Source: Ignavibacteria bacterium (lineage in GTDB: Bacteria; Bacteroidota; Ignavibacteria; Tepidaquicellales; Tepidaquicellaceae). Taken from it: 64,000 nucleotides of DNA. The DNA lies in NCBI GenBank assembly GCA_016716125.1, contig JADJWZ010000004.1:62001-126000 (forward strand). Reading direction: 5' to 3'. This document shows, one piece after another, positions 8,322-17,129 of the stretch; position 1 is the first letter of the stretch, and the number at the start of each line of letters is the position of its first letter. The notes under the pieces are model-generated. The model did not search any database. It was not told the DNA's origin and worked only from the letters and a program-made list of their open reading frames with translations. A program made the position numbers and the translations under genes.

Positions 8322-10319
8322 ATGAAAAACCCAAACAAATTAATCTTAATCTTTATTCTTACTTTCACCTGTTCGTTTACTCTGAAATCAAATCCTATAA
8401 ATCAATTTATCAATAATGTATCTCCTCCAATGAACGCTAACAGCGTTGTCAAATCTTCAAACATTGTTATCACATTCGCTCAACTATGAACGGCTCAACA
8501 ATGTTAGATGCTAATGTAAAAGTATTCGGTTATCAAACAGGACTTATGACGGCATCATTAGATTATAATTCTGTTTCAAATACACTGACAATAAATCCTG
8601 TAAATGAATTTAAGAATGGTGAAAAAGTAAGCGTTACGCTTACTTCAGGATTAAAGACTATTTCAAACGAAAGCATAACGCCTTTCGTGTATAAGTTCAG
8701 AGCAAAAGCAATTGGAGGGACTGGAAGTTTTACTAAAACTTCAGAGATAAGTAATACTTCAGGCGGTTATATAAGATCAGGTGATTTAGACGGAGACGGT
8801 GACATTGATTTAGTCATTAATAATTCGTTTTATAAAAACAACGGCAGTGCAGTGTTTACGTTATCAACTACACTAAATCATTATGGAAGACCGGATCTCT
8901 TTGATGCAGATAATGACGGTGATCTTGACATTTTTTTAAGTAATAACGGTACAATTTATTTTTATTTAAATGACGGCTTGGGTAATTTTACTTATATCTC
9001 AACATTTTCCGGAAGTGTCTGGGCTTTTGGCGATCTTAGCGGTAACGGATATATTGATATTGCCTATTTTGTAAATACCGCAGAAGTAAAGATGCTTATG
9101 AATACAAACGGGATATTTAATCCTGCACAATCTTATAGTCTCTTAGGACTATGTGTAAATACAGGGGATTATTATGATAATCTTTTAATTGAAGATTTTA
9201 ATAATGACGGTAGTATGGATGTAATGTCAATAAGCGGTTGGATAAGCGGAAACAGTATTACATTTTATGATGCATGTAGAAATTTTAATAACTTATCAAA
9301 TGACGGTTATGGAAATTTTACGGTTCAGGATGCTTATTTTCATTTTAGCAGTAGACATAATCCTATAATTTTTTCTATGGGTGATTCTAAATCTTTTGAC
9401 TTTAATGGAGATGGGAAAGTTGATATATGTTCACCATTATTACAGCTCATTAATGCAGGCAGCGGTTCCTTTTCTGATACCGGTAACTTTAATCCATTTA
9501 TAAATTCTTTGGATTTTGATTTTAATGGAGATGGGTTTATTGATATATGTGCAATTTTTATCGGAAATTTAGAACGTTATCAAAATAATGGTATTGGTGA
9601 ATTTACTCTTTCTGTAGAAAATTATAATTATAGCTTATCATTCGGATCGGCTTCAGGAGATTTTGATGGTGATGGTGATATTGATATGGTAATGAAAGTA
9701 GAGAATGACAAAACCGCAATTCTCCTCAACGGCGACAGTCCTTTGCCGGTAGAGCTTTCGTCATTTACTTCGAGCGTAAATTCAAACACAGTAAAATTAA
9801 TCTGGTCCACTTCATCCGAGCAAAACAACTCGGGCTTTGAAATACAGAGAAGTACTGTAAAAAACGAAACTCAGGATACATGGAAGAAAACCGGCTTTTA
9901 AACGGAGCGTGAGGGAAATTCTAACTCAGGATGATTACAGATTCGAAGATAGAAATCTGTCATCCGGAAAATACAAATACCGCCTGAAGCAGATCGACTT
10001 CAACGGTAATTTTGAATTTTATGATCTGTCGAATGAAGTAGTGATCGGCATTCCGGCTTCTACTGAGCTGATGCAGAACTATCCGAATCCATTCAATCCC
10101 GTCACAAATATTTCTTACAGACTTTCGGAAAGCGGATTTGTTACTTTAAAAGTGTTTGACAATTCCGGACGCGAAGTGAAGACGCTTGTAAATGAATACA
10201 GGGAAGCCGGATATTATAAAGCAGTATTTGACGGCAGCGGACTTGCAAGCGGAATATATTTTTACAAGCTCTCGGCGGATAATTTTAACCAGACAAAAAA
10301 GCTGTCGCTGGTGAAGTAA
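8322..10319 (+). pseudogene. T9SS-secreted FG-GAP/VCBS repeat protein with several frame breaks
   Basis: The ATG at 8322 follows a GGAG and opens a signal peptide (MKNPNKLILIFILTFTCSFT). The reading frame breaks near 8484: adding one base gives 'FAQPMNGSTM', completing a Big_5/SbsA-like Ig domain. From 8486 the protein carries six or seven calcium-loop FG-GAP repeats such as 'DLDGDGDIDLV', 'DADNDGDLDIF' and 'DFNGDGKVDIC', predicting a secreted beta-propeller. A linker 'LPVELSSFTSSVN' follows, then a fibronectin-like segment. The frame is lost again between about 9895 and 9940, and the last frame supplies the T9SS sorting domain 'LMQNYPNPFNPVTNI...' ending 'KKLSLVK'. The overall length is a multiple of three, so the breaks compensate. 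It could be a decayed gene or an intact one with sequence errors. Confidence 0.7.
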
Positions 10320-10355
10320 ATTCTCTGTAAAGTCCAAACGTTTATAAAGATATTG

Positions 10356-10397
10356 ATCATTGATCATTGATCATTGATCATTGATAAATGATAATTG
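10356..10397. repeat. Heptamer tandem repeat, 6 units of ATCATTG type
   Basis: Four exact ATCATTG units are followed by ATAAATG and ATAATTG, then the tail GCTTTCCCCCG. It is the same heptamer family and the same downstream tail as the arrays at 14243 and 14350. Confidence 0.85.
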
Positions 10398-10424
10398 GCT
10401 TTCCCCCGTTCCCGATCTCTCAAA

Positions 10425-11882
10425 TTATTTTAAAATTATTAATTTTTTTGTTGTTGAAAAATTTTTAGTATTGATGCTGTAAAAATAAACACCTGATGGC
10501 AAATCAGAAGAAACGAAATTAACATTATTGATCCCATATGGGAATACTTTATTTGCTAACTTACTGACTAATTTTCCCAGATTATCGAAAACTTTAATTT
10601 CTACAAATTGACTTACCGGTAGTTCAAACTTAATTATTGTTGAACTGTTAAATGGATTCGGATAATTCTGAAATAAATTATAACTGTCAATATAATTTGT
10701 GAAATTATTATTAATACTAATTAAATTATCCTGTGATTCAAAGTGAAATAAATCCGTTGGATTCGGATACTCTTCATATGAAGCTATAACATGTCCAATA
10801 CCATTTTTATTTAATTTAAAACTGCTGAAATACATGTTACTTTCTTGCGAGACCTTTGAGATATTCCATATTCCGGATTTGTTTGTCGCATAATAAATAG
10901 TCCCTGCTTTAAAAGCCCATACTAAACTATCCAGCATCATATGAATTTTATTATTATTATCCACATCATAGGATGTACAGTAACCATCAAAATTATTTGA
11001 AATTAATTCAGGTTCTGTCCAGTCTTCATTGTCTTTATATGTATAGTAAACTTTAAATGGAAATTGAAAATCTTTAGTAAAATTATATATATAATTAAAT
11101 CTACCTGATTTACTGATCTTAAGAATTCCCTGAGCATTAATAGATTCATTTAACAATTCATATTCCCACTTATCCGTACATATTTTTGCATGAACATTTC
11201 GGGGTTTTCCATTTATAACGTTTAAATATAATATGTTAATACATCCTTTAGGAGATATTGAAAGGCTTGGAGTTGCATAATAAAGATCTCCAAAAAAATT
11301 ATCTTCTAAAGTATTGACCTTCCAAATTTTATTATTATAATTGCAGTATTTTATTTGGTGGATGTATAATGAGTCCATTCCAAGCCAGGTGATATGAACA
11401 ATATTATCATTATCAATAGAAATTGTCGGTTGGGAATTTTGTAAGGAATCATTAACAATATTTATTTTCTGCCAGGATAAATTACTATTTTGGATTGCCA
11501 AAACGATTTCACTTCTAAAATTATCATATACTTTAACATATGTTATAAAAATTTTTTGGATCTTTTCATTAACAGCAATTGATGCATAACCTGATCTATA
11601 TAAGGTATCACTGATTGGAATAGGATGTGACCAATTACCATTCGCTGGTTTTTTTGCATAATATATCCGCCAGCTGTTTTCGTTTGTCTCTACATCTTTT
11701 TTTTGCCAGACGATATGTATCGTATTTTCATTATCAATTGCAATTGAATTTGGAGTTGTAATATAATCTGTAGATTTATAATTAGTAATTGTATCTGCTA
11801 AAACCCATTGGGCTTTAACATTGTTATTTGAAAAAAAACAAATAATGATTAGAGGTAAGAATATTAAAAAAATATATTTCAT
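10425..11882 (-). CDS. T9SS-secreted sialidase-like/beta-propeller protein
   Basis: A 485-residue protein with an N-terminal signal peptide ('YIFLIFLPLIIICFFSNN...KAQ'). The body is a series of repeats of the form 'SIAIDNENTIHIVWQ', 'TISIDNDNIVHITWL' and 'SLSISPKGCINILYL', typical of BNR/sialidase-type six-bladed beta-propellers. The last 80 residues form a T9SS type A sorting domain ('YNLFQNYPNPFNSSTII', ending 'TTKKLIILK'), so it should cross the outer membrane through T9SS and be released or anchored at the surface. No catalytic residues can be assigned and the function is unknown. It is separated from the neighbouring T9SS gene on the same strand by 250 bp. Confidence 0.8.
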   Translation of the reverse strand: MKYIFLIFLPLIIICFFSNNNVKAQWVLADTITNYKSTDYITTPNSIAIDNENTIHIVWQKKDVETNENSWRIYYAKKPANGNWSHPIPISDTLYRSGYASIAVNEKIQKIFITYVKVYDNFRSEIVLAIQNSNLSWQKINIVNDSLQNSQPTISIDNDNIVHITWLGMDSLYIHQIKYCNYNNKIWKVNTLEDNFFGDLYYATPSLSISPKGCINILYLNVINGKPRNVHAKICTDKWEYELLNESINAQGILKISKSGRFNYIYNFTKDFQFPFKVYYTYKDNEDWTEPELISNNFDGYCTSYDVDNNNKIHMMLDSLVWAFKAGTIYYATNKSGIWNISKVSQESNMYFSSFKLNKNGIGHVIASYEEYPNPTDLFHFESQDNLISINNNFTNYIDSYNLFQNYPNPFNSSTIIKFELPVSQFVEIKVFDNLGKLVSKLANKVFPYGINNVNFVSSDLPSGVYFYSINTKNFSTTKKLIILK

Positions 11883-11951
11883 TAGATTACCAATATTTTA
11901 ATAAAATTAAAAAGTCTTTTAATAAATTTATTTTGCTTTTATCCGCAATCT

Positions 11952-11969
11952 GATTCGATTTCTCGAATC
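11952..11969. other. Short hairpin between two T9SS genes
   Basis: GATTCGA and TCGAATC form a 7-bp stem with a TTTC loop, upstream of the 10425-11882 gene. It could be an operator or an attenuator; no U-tract decides between them. Confidence 0.3.
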
Positions 11970-12131
11970 AAAACGTTTCCTCCTTTTAAAATAATTTACT
12001 AAATATGTAATTACTAATATTTTGAGGTTATATATTTTGAATTTGAATAAAAACTTAAATAAAAAAGATTTTGTCGGATATATTTTAGAAAGTCTTTTCA
12101 TGAATTTACTTATTTCAAATCAATTAATTTA

Positions 12132-13484
12132 CTATTTCACAAGAACAAAACTCTTTACAAACCTTTCCTTTGGGGAAGAAAGAATATACTGATAAATTCC
12201 GGAGCTGATGTTTCCTGATTCAAAATTTATTTTATAAGATCCTGCAGACAGAAACTTATCAAATACTTCTTTTACCTTTTGACCAAGGTTGTTATAAATT
12301 TCAAGTTTATAGTAATTATTCCGGGAGATATCAAATCCGATCTGAGTACTGTTATTAAATGGATTTGGATAATTCTGATACAAATTAAAATCCGAAACAA
12401 ATGAATTGTTATTCTGAATACCTGTAGTTTTTTCAATATGTGAATACCAAATCTCACCAAAATCCGCTCCGCACCAGATTTTTTTATTTTTATACAGAGC
12501 AAGTTTTGAAAATTCTGTATTTGAAGAATTATCTATAAACCATTCATCTCCGCCGTTTGTCGTTTTTAAAATATATCCCACAAGTGATGTAGCCCAGCCT
12601 GTATCAGGAGAAATAAACAAAATGTCATTTATCTGCGGAAAGCTAAATCCTGAAACAGGATTATTCTGAAATACCCAGTTGTAACCGCCGTTTGTAGTCT
12701 TGTAAATATTATGACCGTTACCGTCATTTCCGGAGATCCACCCTGTATCATTATTAATAAAACAAATTCCCAAAACTCCATATGGAGGCGGAATATATTG
12801 ATACATATCAACAAAACTATTTCCGGAATTAGTGGTTTTTAAAAATGTATAATAGCCGCCAAACCAGGCAGTATCTTTATTCAGCCAGAAATGCTCACGA
12901 ATGCTTGAAAAGTTTGTTATTGAATTATAAATACTACTCCAGTTATTTCCTCCGTTAATTGTTTTTAAAATAATTGCTTTGTAATTTGTATTTATTCCGG
13001 CAATAATTCCATTTAAGCTATCTTCAAAATTTATTGTGTAAAAACCAATATTCTGAGAATAATCCATATTTATCCAATTAAAGCCTCCGTCTGTTGTCTT
13101 CCTAATTTTTCCTGCAGATCCGCATGTCCAGCCAATTAATCTATCGAGAAAATAAATAGAGGCTAAAAAATCACCTACCGGACTAAACCGAACAGAATCC
13201 CAGCTATATCCGCTGTTTGTTGTTTTAAATATACCTATTCCAACCCCTGCATGGGAAGCCCATCCATAAAGTGAATCAATAAAAAACACATCTGTAATAT
13301 AACGTGTTAAAGACGGAGTCTGAACACTGATCCATGTATTATTATTTTCTGTGTTTTGATGAATGTAATTTGAATTACCGGGGGATATAATATTTAAATT
13401 ATTTCTAATGTCCTGAGCGCGGATTTCAAAACAAAAAAGAATATTTAATAAAACAATAAAAGTAGTAATAAATTGTTTTTTCAT
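12132..13484 (-). CDS. T9SS-secreted YCF48/BNR-repeat beta-propeller protein
   Basis: 450 residues with a signal peptide ending 'FEIRAQ'. The body has about seven repeats of the type 'DVFFIDSLYGWASHAG...IFKTTNSGYSWDSV', 'GKIRKTTDGGFNWINM' and 'GHNIYKTTNGGYNWVF', the YCF48/photosynthesis-assembly-factor-like propeller with TTxGGxxW signatures. It ends in a T9SS sorting domain ('FNLYQNYPNPFNNSTQI' to 'VKSFVLVK'). It is likely a surface or extracellular protein of unknown ligand. A remnant of a second sorting domain lies just upstream (13539), suggesting past tandem duplication. A paralogue is present at 57985. Confidence 0.82.
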   Translation of the reverse strand: MKKQFITTFIVLLNILFCFEIRAQDIRNNLNIISPGNSNYIHQNTENNNTWISVQTPSLTRYITDVFFIDSLYGWASHAGVGIGIFKTTNSGYSWDSVRFSPVGDFLASIYFLDRLIGWTCGSAGKIRKTTDGGFNWINMDYSQNIGFYTINFEDSLNGIIAGINTNYKAIILKTINGGNNWSSIYNSITNFSSIREHFWLNKDTAWFGGYYTFLKTTNSGNSFVDMYQYIPPPYGVLGICFINNDTGWISGNDGNGHNIYKTTNGGYNWVFQNNPVSGFSFPQINDILFISPDTGWATSLVGYILKTTNGGDEWFIDNSSNTEFSKLALYKNKKIWCGADFGEIWYSHIEKTTGIQNNNSFVSDFNLYQNYPNPFNNSTQIGFDISRNNYYKLEIYNNLGQKVKEVFDKFLSAGSYKINFESGNISSGIYQYILSSPKERFVKSFVLVK

Positions 13485-13538
13485 TATTGTTTCCTTTTTC
13501 CGTAAACGGAATGTTTAATTTGAGAAAAAATTTATTTG

Positions 13539-13620
13539 CTATTTTACAAGAACAAAACTCTTTACAATCCTTTCCTTTGTGTCACCATGCAAGACAAATC
13601 CGGTATCTGTATTTATTAAA
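13539..13620 (-). pseudogene. Remnant of a T9SS sorting-domain gene (3' end only)
   Basis: Read on the minus strand, the last codons encode 'DTKERIVKSFVLVK' before a TAG. This is nearly the same as the end of the neighbouring 12132-13484 protein ('PKERFVKSFVLVK'), and about 40 nt of DNA match closely. The open frame continues upstream for about 60 codons without a start codon and without resemblance to the rest of the family. It is probably the leftover of a deleted tandem paralogue. Confidence 0.6.
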
Positions 13621-14101
13621 CTTATTCTTTGTAAATCTAAATCATGTGAAAACCCGAACGCGATAAAGAAAGTAAATATAACTTTAGAGAAGTGGATATA
13701 ATATGTTCCTAAACTTAATTTCCATAACGGTAAAAATTTTTTATTTCAATTTAAGGAAGTTGATTTTTAAAATCAATTTTTATCCTGCAATTGAAACTCA
13801 TTTCCCTGCGCGTTACAATACTAAAAATATTTATATTTCTGTGCAAGGACTTATGTCATGTTTTTGATATAATTTCTATTATATAAATACGGGGATGCAG
13901 AACAGCTTCAGAAGAACAACCATTAAGTTCAGTTGTTTTAATAATGTTTTTGAGAATTGTTATTCCTTTAGAAAAGTATTTCTGTTAAACGGGCGGCATT
14001 ATTTATACGGTCATAAAAGTTTTAAGTCCGCTCAGCAAAGCCGGCAAATGTTAATTGTAAATATTTTTTTTAACTATCATTCTCATTGAAATTACTTCCA
14101 G

Positions 14102-14159
14102 GGCTCGAAGGCTCAAAGTTAAAATTTTTAAAACACACTATTATTTGAGCCTTCGAGTC
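14102..14159. repeat. Inverted repeat (GGCTCGAAGGCTCAAA type)
   Basis: GGCTCGAAGGCTCAAA (14102-14117) is mirrored by TTTGAGCCTTCGAGTC (14144-14159) with one mismatch. The AAG-spaced composition relates it to the 'ACCACAAAG' elements at 7758, 8004 and 15081. The surrounding stretch from 13620 to 14240 contains only short, unconvincing open frames. Confidence 0.5.
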
Positions 14160-14242
14160 TAAGAGGTAAGCAGAAAGAGTTTGTTTTCGGACAGTCCGGA
14201 GCAGGTGTATATATGTTGTTTTTAAATTAATATAGACCATTA

Positions 14243-14284
14243 ATAATTAATCATTGATAATTAATCATTGATAATTGATAATTG
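14243..14284. repeat. Heptamer tandem repeat, 6 units
   Basis: Units are ATAATTA, ATCATTG, ATAATTA, ATCATTG, ATAATTG and ATAATTG, in exact 7-nt register, followed by ACTTCACCG. Confidence 0.85.
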
Positions 14285-14349
14285 ACTTCACCGCATAGCG
14301 ATTTCATCTTTGTAGAAAAAATAATGATTTGACGTTTAAAAATATATTA

Positions 14350-14461
14350 ATCATTGATCATTAATCATTGATCATTAATCATTGATCATTAATCATTGAT
14401 CATTGATCATTAATCATTGATAATTGATAATTGATAATTGATCATTGATAATTGATCATTG
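14350..14461. repeat. Heptamer tandem repeat, 16 units
   Basis: Sixteen consecutive 7-nt units (112 nt, no phase change) alternate between ATCATTG, ATCATTA and ATAATTG, followed by ACTTTCCCCCGG. The array closes a repeat-rich gap in which I see no gene. Such short tandemly repeated heptamers are known from cyanobacteria and other phyla. Any function is unknown. Confidence 0.9.
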
Positions 14462-14636
14462 ACTTTCCCCCGGTAAAGAATCACACTTTTTCCGGACTCT
14501 TCATATAAAATGTTTCCTTAAGGAAAATTGGTGAAAACTCATTTTTCAAGCTGTTTTAAGCGTTTTGTTAAAAATTTGCTCATCCAAAGTGTTTTACTAC
14601 AGGTCCACGGTACCCGCATACGGACTTTTTGAAACA

Positions 14637-15035
14637 TTCCATAAGTCCATGGAAAATATCCATGGACCCAATATAATTATCCGCAGTCCCAATTTTTTAT
14701 CACCGGTCCCAATAATTTTATCCATGGAGCCGTGGAACTTTTCACTGACTACATATGAAAAACTTTATAAGACCAAAGAAAAGATCCACGGACCTGTACT
14801 AAAATACTATGGGACTTGGGGTAATTTCCGTGGACCTTGTGATAGTTTCCGTGGGACTAAAAATAAAGTCCGTAGAATTTGTAATAAATTCTTCAGGGCT
14901 AATGATATTTTTGGCAGGGCATATGATAATTTGCTAATTTTTAAGGATAATTTTAAAAAAGTACGGCACTATTTTCGCAGTTTTAATTATATTTTCCAAA
15001 AAATTTTAAATTGTTTCCCCTATTGCTTGAATTAA
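14637..15035. repeat. Degenerate 21-bp minisatellite, 19 units
   Basis: The stretch divides without a gap into 19 units of 21 nt. The better-preserved units start TTCCGTGG, ATCCATGG or GTCCGTAG and end in A/T-rich AATGATAAT-like sequence. Because 21 is a multiple of three, a plus-strand open frame (14565-15035, 156 codons) runs through it, encoding a 7-residue pattern (FRGPCDS, FRGTKNK, VRRICNK, FFRANDI...). The frame has no recognisable start signal or signal peptide and I do not call it a gene. A 21-bp array of a related period lies at 54611. Confidence 0.75.
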
Positions 15036-15080
15036 TATGTTTTGTTTTGAGTAAATTTATATATAACTAAAATTATAATT

Positions 15081-15147
15081 TTACCACAAGGCACAAAGCA
15101 TTTTATTTTTAAAACATATTCTTAGTGTCCTTGGGTCTTTGTGGTAA
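15081..15147. repeat. Inverted-repeat element with 'ACCACAAAG'-type core (copy 3)
   Basis: TTACCACAAGGCACAAAG on the left is mirrored by CTTGGGTCTTTGTGGTAA on the right, with CTTAGTGTCC in between, as in the copy at 8004. It sits upstream of the 15245 lipoprotein gene. Confidence 0.55.
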
Positions 15148-15244
15148 ATAATCATACCCCGCACCTCAATTTTACTTTGAAACTCTAGGCTATTAATGGT
15201 ATATTATTTGACTTTTTACAATCAAATCAAACCAAAACAATTTA

Positions 15245-16294
15245 ATGCCAAATATATCAAGCAAATCTATTATATCAACTCTTTTTATCGTTATGTTTTC
15301 ATTTTTAATTTTTCAGGGATGTGATGACAAAAAAGATGACGGGACGAAAGGAAAAGATTCCGATACAGTTAATTCCGATCTTATTACTACAGATGACAAT
15401 GGTGTAAAAGTGAATCTGCTGCTTAAACCTAAAGTAGGTGACATACTCCATTATAGAATGAATGCAAAAACAACTTCAAAAGAAAAAAGCCCTTTGACTC
15501 AGGATAAAGAGTTAACTTCAGTTCAGGATATTAATTATTACTATAAGGAAGAAGTTACGGAAATTACATCTGCCGGTATCGTAAGCTACAAAATTACTTT
15601 CGACAGTATCACCATTATTTCCAATCTTGCTTCGGCTGATTCTTCAGTAAGTCTGTCTTATAATTCAAACATAAAAGATTCTATATATTCCAAGCCGGAT
15701 TTCCTTCAGTATAACGCTATAATGGGTGAGGATTTTTATGCAAGGGTTTCTCAGAACGGTGAAATATCCGATGTCTACGGTCTTGAAGGCGTTTATGAAA
15801 AAATGTTTAAAGCTCTCGGCGATACTCTGACTAAAGAACAAAAAGAAACTCTGAAAGACTCATTCGGAAGAGACGCTATCAAAGCCGTTCTGCAGCAGCA
15901 GTTTCAGATGTTCCCCGAGAATCCTGTTTATGTGGATTCTGCATGGACAAGGTCTTATGAGACTCAGATGCTGATTTTTCCTGTGAAAAATTCGCTGAGC
16001 TACAAACTCAAGGAAGTCAAAGAAGAAAACAAACAGACTCTGCTTACTATCGACGCTGATCTGGCTGTGGACTTCATTGAAAAAGAAATTAAGGATAAAG
16101 AAATGAGTTACAAAGTGGAAGATTCTAAAACAGGCGGGAAGGGAGTAATTATTTACAATATTACAAAGGGATGCGTGATCAAAAAAGAAACCAGTACAAA
16201 TCTCGATCTTACAATGAAAATTTCCGCCGGAAGTCAGTCCGTAAAAACTACTCAAATTGTTTCTACGGAATTATTTGTGAATCTTTTGCAGTAA
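15245..16294 (+). CDS. Predicted lipoprotein (DUF6263-like)
   Basis: 349 residues with a lipoprotein signal ending 'FQGC' (Cys at about residue 27), followed by an Asp/Lys-rich linker. The mature part opens 'VKVNLLLKPKVGDILHYRMN', then shows long beta-strand-like stretches, 'ITFDSITIISNL', and a C-terminal 'KGCVIKKETSTNLDLTMKI'. This pattern is like the DUF6263 family of Bacteroidota/Ignavibacteria surface lipoproteins; function is unknown. The family name is from memory and moderately sure. upp starts 6 nt after its stop, so the two are probably co-transcribed. Confidence 0.75.
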   Translation: MPNISSKSIISTLFIVMFSFLIFQGCDDKKDDGTKGKDSDTVNSDLITTDDNGVKVNLLLKPKVGDILHYRMNAKTTSKEKSPLTQDKELTSVQDINYYYKEEVTEITSAGIVSYKITFDSITIISNLASADSSVSLSYNSNIKDSIYSKPDFLQYNAIMGEDFYARVSQNGEISDVYGLEGVYEKMFKALGDTLTKEQKETLKDSFGRDAIKAVLQQQFQMFPENPVYVDSAWTRSYETQMLIFPVKNSLSYKLKEVKEENKQTLLTIDADLAVDFIEKEIKDKEMSYKVEDSKTGGKGVIIYNITKGCVIKKETSTNLDLTMKISAGSQSVKTTQIVSTELFVNLLQ

Positions 16295-16300
16295 GTAAAT

Positions 16301-16945
16301 TTGAAAAAACTTAAGATAATAACTCATCCTCTCGTCCAGCATTATCTGTCTATTATGAGGGATAAAAAAACTTCAAAGGCTGAATTCAAGGAATCGCTTG
16401 ATAAGATCTCATACGTTGTTGCAGCTGAAACTTTTTCTACTCTCAGTCTTGGCAATAAATCCGTCAATACGCCTTTTAAAAAAATCGTAGGGAAGAAGGT
16501 AAATGAAACCGTTGTCCTTCTTCCGATCCTCAGGGCAGGTCTCGGACTGACAAAAGGATTTACTGACCTATATCCTGAAATTCTGACAAGTCATATCGGT
16601 ATTTACCGCGACGAAAAGACTTTGAAACCTGTTCAGTATTATTTCAGGTTTCCTAAAATTAAGAATAAAAAAGATGCCACCGTAATTATTCTTGATCCAA
16701 TGATCGCAACCGGCGGCAGTGTAATTTTTACGATCGAATGTCTTTTGAATATGGGCATAAGAAAAATCAAAGTCGTCTCCCTTCTCTGCGCTCCTGAAGG
16801 AATCGAGGCGATCGAAAAAAGTTTTCGGAGTAATGAAAAAAAATATATTGAAATTTCTTCATGCAGTCTGGATGAAAAGCTGAACGAAAAAGGTTATATC
16901 ATCCCCGGGCTTGGTGATGCCGGTGACAGGATTTTCGGTACATAA
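16301..16945 (+). CDS. upp: Uracil phosphoribosyltransferase
   Basis: Converts uracil and PRPP to UMP in pyrimidine salvage, in the cytoplasm. The 214-residue protein has the type I PRTase PRPP loop 'VIILDPMIATGGSV' (128-141), 'LLPILRAGLGL' (73-83), 'HIGIYRDE' (98-105) and a C-terminal uracil-recognition segment 'IPGLGDAGDRIFGT'. The length is normal. The start codon is a TTG at 16301, since no ATG fits the conserved 'KKLKIITHPLVQHYL' beginning. It lies 6 nt behind a lipoprotein gene. Confidence 0.95.
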   Translation: MKKLKIITHPLVQHYLSIMRDKKTSKAEFKESLDKISYVVAAETFSTLSLGNKSVNTPFKKIVGKKVNETVVLLPILRAGLGLTKGFTDLYPEILTSHIGIYRDEKTLKPVQYYFRFPKIKNKKDATVIILDPMIATGGSVIFTIECLLNMGIRKIKVVSLLCAPEGIEAIEKSFRSNEKKYIEISSCSLDEKLNEKGYIIPGLGDAGDRIFGT

Positions 16946-17129
16946 TATATATTAAAAGATTTTATTTATTCTTTAACACACTCTCTCTCTTCACATTCCG
17001 GCTCATAATTCCCGTTTCTCAATATTTCCTGTATTAGAAAATAAAATTTAAGTGCTTTTTCAGCTATTCACTTTATCAATTTGTTTTGCTAAATTATTAA
17101 TATACATGAATAAGGATATCTAACATTAA

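Noticed and set aside
13895..14089. 64-codon plus-strand ORF
   Set aside because: Low-complexity composition, no ribosome-binding site and no recognisable domain, in a repeat-rich gap.
14243..14461. CRISPR array
   Set aside because: Units are 7 nt and directly adjacent, with no spacers. No cas genes in the window.
14565..15035. 156-codon plus-strand ORF as a gene
   Set aside because: Explained by the 21-bp repeat period keeping the frame open. No signal peptide or start signal.
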